From positions 1-31,752 of the forward strand of contig NW_027018392.1 in the NCBI RefSeq assembly GCF_032854445.1: a DNA stretch of 31,752 bases, written 5' to 3'. Of this stretch, positions 22,682-31,480 are shown one piece after another. The translations under genes and the position numbers were made by a program. The notes below the pieces were generated by a model. It worked only from the letters and a program-made list of their open reading frames with translations. It was not told the DNA's origin and did no database searches. This stretch comes from Liolophura sinensis (taxonomy: Eukaryota; Mollusca; Polyplacophora; Chitonida; Chitonidae). The stretch's first letter is position 1. Each line of letters starts with the position of its first letter.

Positions 22682-23230
22682 ATGATCATTTATGTCATAA
22701 TCACGTACACGGCAACGGCTCTTACTCCATGGAAACCCGGGAAATTTGCAATTTTTCAACAGCTGCCGATACCAGGCTCAATTCCGCATCTTGTGGCACC
22801 TTATTCATGTGGGTCTGTGGTCAGTTGTACTTTTTACAGCAGACTGTATCAAGTACCTTGTGTTTTTCACGTACAAATGGTGTGGTTTTTCTACACGTAG
22901 ATAAAGACATTGAGATTGTCTTGCACTTAGAAGTAAGGCAATTGCTGGGTGAGTTAAATAGGCTTAGCCCAAAGATTTCAGGTCTTCTGGGCTACCGAAG
23001 GGCACATAACTTATAGTCAAAAGTTGAATATAGTAATGACCAGTCGCGATTGTACAGAGTACAGTGTAGCCGATTTCAATTAACAAAAAGACCAGGTAAA
23101 AATTCAAAAGTGGAAAACCTGTTCCAGTGCTGCTGGTAAGAGGCTAATCCGACGTATTTTGTGACGAGAAATCGAATGGTGCAAACCGCGTTGCTCTCCG
23201 ACCAATACTTGTGCCTGTAGTGACAATTGA
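22682..23230 (+). repeat. Monomer 42, class P, extra unit (549 bp)
   Basis: Has no counterpart in the preceding four-unit repeat: it sits between the twins of 37 and 38. CACGTACACGG with CTTGTGGCAC, a variant shared with 49 and 51. Confidence 0.92.
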
Positions 23231-23779
23231 ATGATCATTTATGTCATAATCACGTACACGGCAACGGCTCTTACTCCATGGAAACCAGGGAAATTTGCAA
23301 TTTTTCAACAGCTGCCGATACCAGGCTCTATTCCGCATCTTTTGGCACCTTATTCATGTGGGTCTGTGGTCAGTTGTACTTTTTACAGCAGACTGTATCA
23401 AGTACCTTGTGTTTTTCACGTACAAATGGTCTGGTTTTTCTACACGTAGATAAAGACATTGAGATTGTCTTGCACTTAGAAATAAGGCAATTGCTGGGTG
23501 AGTTAAATGGGCTTAGCCCAAAGATTTCAGGTCTTCTGGGCTACCGAAGGGCACATAACTTATAGTCAAAAGTTGAATATAGTAATGACCAGTCGCGATT
23601 GTACAGAGTACAGTGTAGCCGATTTCAATTAACAAAAAGACCAGGCAAAAATTCAAAAGTGGAAAAACTGTTCCAGTGCTGCTGGTAAGTGGCTAATTCG
23701 ACGTATTTTGTGACGAGAAATCGAATGGTGCAAACCGCGTTGCTCTCCGACCAATACTTTTGGCTGTACTGACAATTGA
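23231..23779 (+). repeat. Monomer 43, class P (549 bp)
   Basis: Twin of 38. Private GAAATAAGG, GGTAAGTGG and CTGTACTGAC. Confidence 0.94.
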
Positions 23780-24328
23780 ATGATCATTTATGTCATAATC
23801 ACGTGCACAGCAACGGCTCTTACTCCATGGAAACCAGGGAAATTTGCAATTTTTCAACAGCTGCCGATACCAGGCTCAATTCCGCATCTTTTGGCACCTT
23901 ATTCATGTGGGTCTGTGGTCAGTTGTACTTTTTACAGCAGACTGTATCAAGTACCTTGTGTTTTTTATGTACAAATGGTCTGGTTTTTCTACACGTAGAT
24001 AAAGACACTGAGATTGTCTTCGACTTAGAAGTAAGACAATTGCTGGGTGAGTTAAATGGGCTTAGCCCAAAGATTTCAGGTCTTCTGGGCTACCGAAGGG
24101 CACATAACTTATAGTCAAAAGTTGAATATAGTAATGACCAGTCGCGATTGTACAGAGTACAGTGTAGCCGATTTCAATTAACAAAAAGACCAGGCAAAAA
24201 TGCAAAAGTGGAAAAATTGTTCCAGTGCTGCTGATAAGAGGCTAATCCGACGTATTTTGTGACGAGAAATCGAATGGTGCAAACCGCGTTGCTCTCCGAC
24301 CAATACATTTGCCTGTAGTGACAATTGA
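23780..24328 (+). repeat. Monomer 44, class P (549 bp)
   Basis: Partner of 39 but with the standard ATAGTAATGACC tail; retains CTGCTGATAAGAGG and TACATTTGCCTG. Confidence 0.93.
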
Positions 24329-24878
24329 ATTATTATTTATGTCATAATTACGTGCCCCGCAACGGCTCTTACTCCATGGAAACCAGGGATATTTGCAATT
24401 TTTTAACAGCTGCCGATGCCTGGCCAAATTCCGCATCTTTTGGCACCTTATAAATGTGGGTCAGTGTTTAGTTGTACTTTTTACAGCAGACTGTATCAAG
24501 TACCTTGTGTTTTTTTATGTACAAATGGTGTGGTTTTTTTACACGTAGATAAAGACATTGAGATTGTCTTGGACTTAGAAGTAAGACAATTGCTGGGTGA
24601 GTTAAATGGGCTTAGCCCAAAGATTTGACGTCTTTTGGGCTACCGAAGGGCACATAACTTATAGTCAAAAGTTGAATATAGTAATGACCAGTCGCGATTG
24701 TACAGAGTACAGTGTAGCCGATTTCAATTAACAAAAAGACCAGGTAAAAATGCAAAAGTGGAAAACCTGTTCCAGTGCTGCTGGTAAGAGGCTAATCCGA
24801 CGTATTTTGTGACGACAAATCGAATGGTGCAAACCGCGTTGCTCTCCGACCAATACTTGTTCCTGTAGTGACAATTCA
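24329..24878 (+). repeat. Monomer 45, class Q, mosaic (550 bp)
   Basis: First part twins 40 (ATTATTATTTATG, CCCCGC), but the 24-bp segment is present. From about 24525 it follows another lineage (AAATGGTGTGG, TTGGACTTAG). TTTTTTACACG and CTTTTGGGC are private. Confidence 0.93.
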
Positions 24879-25431
24879 ATAAACAATTATGTCATAATCA
24901 CGTGCGTAGCAACGGCTCTTACTCCATGGAAACCAGGGAAATTTGCAATTTGTCAACAGCTGCCGTTGCCTGGGCACAATTCCGCATCTTTTGGCACCTT
25001 ACTGAAGTGGGTCAGTGTTTAGTTGTACTTTTTACAGCAGACTGTATCAAGTACCTTGTGTTTTTCATGTACAAATGGGTGTGGTTTTTCTACACGTAGA
25101 TAAAGACATTGAGATTGTCTTGGACTTAGAAGTAAGACAATTGCTGGGTGAGTTAAATGGGCTTAGCCCAAAGATTTGACGTCTTCTGGGCTATCGAAGG
25201 GCACATAACTTATAGTCAAAAGTTGAATATAGTAATGACCAGTCGCGATGGTACATAGTACAGTGTAGCCGATTTCAATTAACAAAAAAACCAGGCAAAA
25301 AATGCAAAAGTGGAGAAAATTGTTCCAGTGCTGCTGGTAAGAGGCTAATCCGACTTATTTTGAGACGAGAAATCGAATGGTGCAAACGGCGTTGCTCTCC
25401 GACCAATACTTTTGCCTGTAGTGACAATTGA
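24879..25431 (+). repeat. Monomer 46, class R, divergent (553 bp)
   Basis: Most diverged unit on the right side. The anchor palindrome is replaced by AATAAACAATTATG. GCCGTTGCCTGGGCAC, CCGACTTATTTTGAGACG and several 1-bp insertions are private. Marks the join between the five-unit block and the dimer block. Confidence 0.92.
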
Positions 25432-25981
25432 ATGATCATTTATGTCATAATCACGTGCCCAGCAACGGCTCTTACTCCATGGAAACCAGGGAAATTTGCA
25501 ATTTTTTAACAGCTGCCGATACCAGGCTCAATTCCGCATCTTTTGGCACCTGATAAATGTGGGTCAGTGTTTAGTTGTACTTTTTACAGCAGACTGTATC
25601 AAGTACCTTGTGTTTTTCATGTACAAACGGTGTGTGTTTTTCTACACGTAGATAAAGACATTGAGATTGTCTTGCACTTAGAAGTAAAGCAATTGCTGGG
25701 TGAGTTAAATGGGCTTAGCCCAAAGATTTCAGGTCTTCTGGGCTACCGAAGGGCACAGAACTTATAGTCAAAAGTTACATATAGTAATGACCAGTCGCGA
25801 TGGTACATAGTACAGTGTAGCCGATTTCAATTAACAAAAGACCAGGTAAAAATGCAAAATTGAAAAAATTGTTCCAGTGCTGCTGGTAAGAGGCTAATCC
25901 GACGTATTTTGTGACGAGGAAATCGAATGGTGCAAACCGCGTTGCTCTCCGACCAATACTTTTGCCTGTAGTGACAATTGA
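25432..25981 (+). repeat. Monomer 47, class Q (550 bp)
   Basis: First dimer-type Q unit: CCTGATAAATG, AAGTAAAGCAATTG and GGCACAGAACTT. GTGTGTGTTTTTC and GACGAGGAAATCG are private. Confidence 0.92.
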
Positions 25982-26530
25982 ATGATCATTGATGTCATAA
26001 TCACGTACACGGCAACGGCTCTTACTCCATGGAAACCAGGGAAATTGGCAATTTTTCAACAGCTGCCGATACCAGGCTCTATTCCGCATCTTTTGGCACC
26101 TTATTCATGTGGTTCAGTGTTCAGTTGTACTTTTTACAGCAGACTGTATCAAGTACCTTGTGTTTTTTATGTACAAATGGTGTGGCTTTTCTACACGTAG
26201 ATAAAGACTTTGAGATTGTCTTGGACTTAGAAGTAATACAATTGCTGGGTGAGTTAAATGGGCTTAGCCCAAAGATTTGACGTCTTCTGGGCTACCGAAG
26301 GGCACATAACATATAGTCAATAGTTGAATATAGTAATGACCAGTCGCGATTGTACAGAGTACAGTGTAGCCGATTTCAATTAACAAAAAGACCAGGTAAA
26401 AATGCAAAATTGGAAAAACTGTTCCAGTGCTGCTGGTAAGAGGGCTAATCGACGTATTTTGTGACGAGAAATCGAATGGTGCAAACCGCGTTGCTTTCCG
26501 ACCAACACTTGTTCCTGTAGTGACAATTGA
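25982..26530 (+). repeat. Monomer 48, class P, mosaic (549 bp)
   Basis: CACGTACACGG and GGCTCTATTCC of later P units, but TTCATGTGGTTCAGTGTTCAG mixes P and R. GACTTTGAG, GTAATACAATTG and GAGGGCTAATCG are private. Confidence 0.92.
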
Positions 26531-27077
26531 ATGATCATTTTTGTCATAATCACGTACACGGCAACGGCTCTTACTCCATGGAAACCAGGAAATTTGCACA
26601 TTTTCAACAGCTGCCGATACCAGGCTCAATTCCGCATCTTGTGGCACCTTATTCATGTGGGTCTGTGGTCAGTTGTACTTTTTACAGCAGACTGTATCAA
26701 GTACCTTATGTTTTCACGTTCAAATGGTGTGGTTTTTCTACACGTAGATAAAGACATTGAGATTGTCTTGCACTTAGAAGTAAGGCAATTGCTGGGTGAG
26801 TTAAATGGGCTTAGCCCAAAGATTTCAGGTCTTCTGGGCTACCGAAGGGCACATAACTTATAGTCAAAAGTTGAATATAGTAATGACCAGTCGCGATTGT
26901 ACAGAGTACAGTGTAGCCGATTTCAATTAACAAAAAGACCAGGTAAAAATGCAAAAGTGGAAAAACTGTTCCAGTGCTGCTGGTAAGAGGCTAATCCGAC
27001 GTATTTTGTGACGAGAAATCGAATGGTGCAAACCGCGTTGCTCTCCGACCAATACTTTTGCCTGTAGTGACAATTGA
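26531..27077 (+). repeat. Monomer 49, class P (547 bp)
   Basis: Second P unit in a row, breaking the Q/P alternation. ATCATTTTTGTC and CTTGTGGCAC are shared with 51. CCTTATGTTTTCACG is private. Confidence 0.92.
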
Positions 27078-27627
27078 ATGATCATTTATGTCATAATCGC
27101 GTGCCCAGCAACGGCTCTTACTCCATCGAAACCAGGGATATTTGCAATTTTTTAACAGCTGCCAAAGCCTGGCCCAATTCCGCATCTTTTGGCACCTTAT
27201 AATTGTGGGTCAGTGTTTAGTTGTACTTTTTACAGCAGACTGTATCAAGTACCTTGTGTTTTTCATGTACAAACGGTGTGGTTTTTCTACACGTAGATAA
27301 AGACATTGAGATTGTCTTTGCACTTAGAAGTAAAGCAATTGCTGGGTGAGTTAAATGGGCTTAGCCCAAAGATTTCAGGTCTTCTGGGCTACCGAAGGGC
27401 ACAGAACTTATAGTCAAAAGTTACATATAGTAATGACCAGTCGCGATGGTACATAGCACAGTGTAGCCGATTTCAATTAACAAAAAGACCAGGCAAAAAT
27501 GCAAAATTGGAAAAATTGTTCCAGTGCTGCTGGTAAGAGGCTAATCCGACGTATTTTGTGACGAGAAATCGAATGGTGCAAACCGCGTTGCTCTCCGACC
27601 AATACTTTTGCCTGTAGTGACAATTGA
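27078..27627 (+). repeat. Monomer 50, class Q (550 bp)
   Basis: Dimer-type Q. CTCCATCGAAACC removes the TCCATGGA palindrome, as in 52. ATCGCGTGCC removes CACGTG. Extra T in GTCTTTGCAC. Confidence 0.92.
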
Positions 27628-28184
27628 ATGATCATTTTTGTCATAATCACGTACACGGCAACGGCTCTTACTCCATGGAAACCAGGGAAATTTGCACATT
27701 TTCACATTTTCAACAGCTGCCGATACCTGGCTCAATTCCGCATCTTGTGGCACCTTATTCATGTGGGTCTGTGGTCAGTTGTACTTTTTACAGCAGACTG
27801 TATCAAGTACCTTGTGTTTTTCACGTACAAATGGTGTGGTTTTTCTACACGTAGATAAAGACATTGAGATTGTCTTGCACTTAGAAGTAAGGCAATTGCT
27901 GGGTGAGTTAAATGGGCTTAGCCCAAAGATTTCAGGTCTTCTGGGCTACCGAAGGGCACATAACTTATAGTCAAAAGTTGAATGTAGTAATGACCAGTCG
28001 CGATTGTACAGAGTACAGTGTAGCCGTTTTCAATTAACAAAAAGACCAGGTAAAAATGCAAAAGTGGAAAAACTGTTCCAGTGCTGCTGGTAAGAGGCTA
28101 ATCCGACGTATTTTGTGACGAGAAATCGAATGGTGCAAACCGCGTTGCTCTCCGACCAATACTTTTGGCTGTAGTGACAATTGA
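27628..28184 (+). repeat. Monomer 51, class P, 8-bp duplication (557 bp)
   Basis: Longest unit, explained by a tandem duplication of ACATTTTC at 27696-27711. Otherwise close to 49. Confidence 0.94.
27696..27711 (+). repeat. 8-bp tandem duplication in monomer 51
   Basis: ACATTTTC occurs twice in direct succession. Monomer 49 has a single copy at the matching place, so the duplication is recent and has not spread in this window. Confidence 0.92.
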
Positions 28185-28734
28185 ATGATCATTTATGTCA
28201 TAATCACGTGCCCAGCAACGGCTCTTACTCCATCGAAACCAAGGATATTTGAAATTTTTTAACAGCTGCCAAAGCCTGGCCCAATTCCGCCACCTTTTGG
28301 CACCTTATAAATGTGGGTCAGTGTTTAGTTGTACTTTTTACAGCAGACTGTATCAAGTACCTTGTGTTTTTCATGTACAAACGGTGTGGTTTTTCTACAC
28401 GTAGATAAAGACATTGAGATTGTCTTGCACTTAGAAGTAAAGCAATTGCTGGGTGAGTTAAATGGGCTTAGCCCAAAGATTTCAGGTCTTCTGGGCTACC
28501 GAAGGGCACAGAACTTATAGTCAAAAGTTACATATAGTAATGACCAGTCGCGATGGTACATAGCACAGTGTAGCCGATTTCAATTAACAAAAAGACCAGG
28601 TAAAAATGCAAAATTGGAAAAATTGTTCCAGTGCTGCTGGTAAGAGGCTAATCCGACGTATTTTGTGACGAGAAATCGAATGGTGCAAACCGCGTTGCTC
28701 TCCGACCAATACTTTTGCCTGTAGTGACAATTGA
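28185..28734 (+). repeat. Monomer 52, class Q (550 bp)
   Basis: Partner of 50 (CATCGAAACC, GCCAAAGCCTGG). CCAAGGATATTTG and TTCCGCCACC are private. Confidence 0.92.
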
Positions 28735-28743
28735 ATGATCATT
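28734..28743. other. AATGATCATT palindrome (representative copy)
   Basis: Perfect 10-bp palindrome present in most monomers and used as the phase anchor. Altered in 6, 26, 35, 36, 40, 45, 46, 49 and 51. No function is shown. Confidence 0.75.
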
Positions 28744-28892
28744 TATGTCATAATCACGTACACGGCAACGGCTCTTACTCCATGGAAACCAGGGAAATTT
28801 GCAATTTTTCAACAGCTGCCGATACCAGGCTCTATTCCGCATCTTTTGGCACCTTATTCATGTGGATCTGTGGTCAGTTGTACTTTTTACAG

Positions 28893-29001
28893 CAGACTGT
28901 ATCAAGTACCTTGTGTTTTTCACGTACAAATGGTGTGGCTTTTCTACACGTAGATAAAGACATTGAGATTGTCTTGCACTTAGAAGTAAGGCAATTGCTG
29001 G
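28893..29001 (+). other. Exon-like segment between splice-like signals
   Basis: TACTTTTTACAG, a plausible 3' splice site, precedes this 109-bp segment, and GGTGAGTT, a good 5' splice match, follows. A second donor-like GTAAGA lies at 29189-29194. The arrangement repeats in nearly every monomer. 109 is not a multiple of 3, so it does not suggest a repeated coding exon. No transcription evidence exists in the sequence. Confidence 0.2.
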
Positions 29002-29018
29002 GTGAGTTAAATGGGCTT

Positions 29019-29046
29019 AGCCCAAAGATTTCAGGTCTTCTGGGCT
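29019..29046 (+). other. Potential hairpin in each monomer
   Basis: Arms AGCCCAAAGA and TCTT-C-TGGGCT pair as a 10-bp stem with one bulged C and a 7-base loop (TTTCAGG, or TTTGACG in 16 units). The overlapping GGGCTTAGCCC at 29013-29023 is a competing palindrome. Several units carry uncompensated stem changes (6, 11, 16, 19, 20, 21, 24, 27, 29, 30, 31, 34), which argues against strong selection on the fold. Confidence 0.5.
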
Positions 29047-29103
29047 ACCGAAGGGCACATAACTTATAGTCAAAAGTTGAATATAGTAATGACCAGTCGC
29101 GAT

Positions 29104-29116
29104 TGTACAGAGTACA
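29104..29116. other. TGTAC-AGA-GTACA inverted repeat
   Basis: Perfect 5-bp arms around a 3-bp spacer, in most units. It becomes GGTACATAGTAC in units such as 1, 7, 23, 26, 46, 47, 50, 52 and 54, and is removed by the 24-bp deletion in 34, 36 and 40. Confidence 0.5.
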
Positions 29117-29303
29117 GTGTAGCCGATTTCAATTAACGAAAAGACCAGGCAAAAATTCAAAAGTGGAAAAACTGTTCCAGTGCTGCTGGTAAGAGGCTAA
29201 TTCGACGTATTTTGTGACGAGAAATCGAATGGTGCAAACCGCGTTGCTCTCCGACCAATACTTTTGGCTGTAGTGACAATTCAATGATCATTTATGTCAT
29301 AAT

Positions 29304-29309
29304 CACGTG
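29304..29309. promoter_or_regulatory. CACGTG (E-box-like) site, monomer 54
   Basis: CACGTG is the core bound by bHLH/bHLH-zip factors in eukaryotes. It is present in all of monomers 1-22 but lost in 16 of the later units, mostly as CACGTAC in class P. Any binding here is a guess; a six-base match is weak evidence alone. Confidence 0.3.
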
Positions 29310-29327
29310 CACAGCAACGGCTCTTAC

Positions 29328-29335
29328 TCCATGGA
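29328..29335. other. TCCATGGA palindrome (representative copy)
   Basis: 8-bp palindrome conserved in almost all monomers; lost in 50 and 52 (TCCATCGA). It would give a roughly monomer-length NcoI ladder. Confidence 0.7.
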
Positions 29336-29832
29336 AACCAGGGAAATTTGCAATTTTTCAACAGCTGCCGATACCTGGCTCAATTCCGCATCTTTTGGCA
29401 CCTGATAAATGTGGGTCAGTGTTTAGTTGTACTTTTTACAGCAGACTGTATCAAGTACCTTGTGTTTTTCATGTACAAACGGTGTGGTTTTTCTACACGT
29501 AGATAAAGACATTGAGATTGTCTTGCACTTAGAAGTAAAGCAATTGCTGGGTGAGTTAAATGGGCTTAGCCCAAAGATTTCAGGTCTTCTGGGCTACCGA
29601 AGGGCACAGAACTTATAGTCAAAAGTTACATATAGTAATGACCAGTCGCGATGGTACATAGCACAGTGTAGCCGATTTCAATTAACAAAAAGACCAGGCA
29701 AAAATGCAAAATTGGAAAAATTGTTCCAGTGCTGCTGGTAAGAGGCTAATCCGACGTATTTTGTGACGAGAAATCGAATGGTGCAAACCGCGTTGCTCTC
29801 CGACCAATACTTTTGCCTGTAGTGACAATTGA

Positions 29833-30381
29833 ATGATCATTTATGTCATAATCACGTACACGGCAACGGCTCTTACTCCATGGAAACCAGGGAAATTTGC
29901 AATTTTTCAACAGCTGCCGATACCAGGCTCTATTCCGCATCTTTTGGCACCTTATTCATGTGGATCTGTGGTCAGTTGTACTTTTTACAGCAGACTGTAT
30001 CAAGTACCTTGTGTTTTTCACGTACAAATGGTGTGGCTTTTCTACACGTAGATAAAGACATTGAGATTGTCTTGCACTTAGAAGTAAGGCAATTGCTGGG
30101 TGAGTTAAATGGGCTTAGCCCAAAGATTTCAGGTCTTCTGGGCTACCGAAGGGCACATAACTTATAGTCAAAAGTTGAATATAGTAATGACCAGTCGCGA
30201 CTGTACAGAGTACAGTGTAGCCGATTTCAATTAACAAAAAGACCAGGGAATAATTCAAAAGTGGAAAAACTGTTCCAGTGCTGCTGGTAAGAGGCTAATT
30301 CGACGTATTTTGTGACGAGAAATCGAATGGTGCAAACCGCGTTGCTCTCCGACCAATACTTTTGGCTGTAGTGACAATTCA
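29833..30381 (+). repeat. Monomer 55, class P (549 bp)
   Basis: Twin of 53. Private changes GCGACTGTACAG and CCAGGGAATAATTC. Confidence 0.95.
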
Positions 30382-30931
30382 ATGATCATTTATGTCATAA
30401 TCACGTGCCCAGCAACGGCTCTTACTCCATGGAAACAAGGGAAATTTGCAATTTTTCAACAGCTACCGATACCTGGCTCAATTCCGCATCTTTTGGCACC
30501 TGATAAATGTGGGGTCAGTGTTTAGTTGTACTTTTTACAGCAGACTGTATCAAGTACCTTGTGTTTTTCATGTACAAACGGTGTGGTTTTTCTACACGTA
30601 GATAAAGACATTGAGATTGTCTTGCACTTAGAAGTAAAGCAATTGCTGGGTGAGTTAAATGGGCTTAGCCCAAAGATTTCAGGTCTTCTGGGGTACCGAA
30701 GGGCACAGAACTTATAGTCAAAAGTTACATATAGTAATGACCAGTCGCGATGGTACATAGTACAGTGCAGCCGATTTCAATTAACAAAAAGACCAGGTAA
30801 AAATGCAAAATTGGAAAAATTTTTCCAGTGCTGCTGGTAAGAGGCTAATCCGACGTATTTTGTGACGAGAAATCGAATGGTGCAAACCGCGTTGCTCTCC
30901 GACCATTACTTTTGCCTGTAGTGACAATTGA
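30382..30931 (+). repeat. Monomer 56, class Q (550 bp)
   Basis: Twin of 54 with GAAACAAGGG, AGCTACCGAT, an extra G in GTGGGGTCAG, CTGGGGTACC and GACCATTAC. Confidence 0.94.
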
Positions 30932-31480
30932 ATGATCATTTATGTCATAATCACGTACACGGCAACGGCTCTTACTCCATGGAAACCAGGGAAATTTGCA
31001 ATTTTTCAACAGCTGCCGATACCAGGCTCTATTCCGCATCTTTTGGCACCTTATTCATGTGGATTTGTGGTCAGTTGTACTTTTTACAGCAGACTGTATC
31101 AAGTACCTTGTGTTTTTCACGTACAAATCGTGTGGCTTTTCTACACGTAGATAAAGACATTGAGATTGTCTTGCACTTAGAAGTAAGGCAATTGCTGGGT
31201 GAGTTAAATGGGCTTAGCCCAAAGATTTCAGGTCTTCTGGGCTACCGAAGGGCACATAACTTATAGTCAAAAGTTGAATATAGTAATGACCAGTCGCGAT
31301 TGTACAGAGTACAGTGTAGCCGATTTCAATTAACAAAAAGACCAGGCAAAAATTCAAAAGTGGAAAAACTGTTCCAGTGCTGCTGGTAAGAGGCTAATTC
31401 GACGTATTTTGTGACGAGAAATCGAATGGTGCAAACCGCGTTGCTCTCCGACCAATACTTTTGGCTGTAGTGACAATTAA
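30932..31480 (+). repeat. Monomer 57, class P (549 bp)
   Basis: Twin of 53 and 55, with CATGTGGATTTG and AAATCGTGTGGC. Confidence 0.95.

Larger units (their letters stand above)
19438..24878 (+). repeat. Four/five-unit higher-order repeat
   Basis: Monomers 36-37-38-39 (2171 bp) correspond to 40-41-43-44 (2720 bp), the second copy having gained monomer 42. A third copy starts with 45, which twins the start of 40. Offsets: 37 to 41 is 2172 bp; 38 to 43, 39 to 44 and 40 to 45 are each 2720 bp. Confidence 0.88.
28735..29283 (+). repeat. Monomer 53, class P, reference copy (549 bp)
   Basis: Used here to place monomer-level motifs. CACGTACACGG, GGCTCTATTCC, CATGTGGATCTG and GTGTGGCTTTTC. Differs from monomer 55 at only 4 positions that I can see. 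Confidence 0.95.
29284..29832 (+). repeat. Monomer 54, class Q (549 bp)
   Basis: CCTGATAAATG, AAACGGTGTGG, AAAGCAATTG, GCACAGAACTT. Its first 272 bp look identical to the final partial unit. Confidence 0.95.

Noticed and set aside
24878-24883. AATAAA polyadenylation signal in monomer 46
   Set aside because: A private change in one unit; it is absent from the standard unit and lacks any gene context.
28731-29069. 112-codon open frame recurring in many units as a protein-coding gene
   Set aside because: It needs a TTG start, has stops just upstream, no recognisable domain, and 1-bp indels or stops break it in 41 of 57 complete units. Two other frames across the same DNA are also open, as expected from a repeated stop-poor sequence rather than a gene.
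29104-29116. Steroid hormone response element
   Set aside because: The TGTAC-AGA-GTACA inverted repeat has the spacing, but the half-sites do not match AGAACA/TGTTCT well enough.
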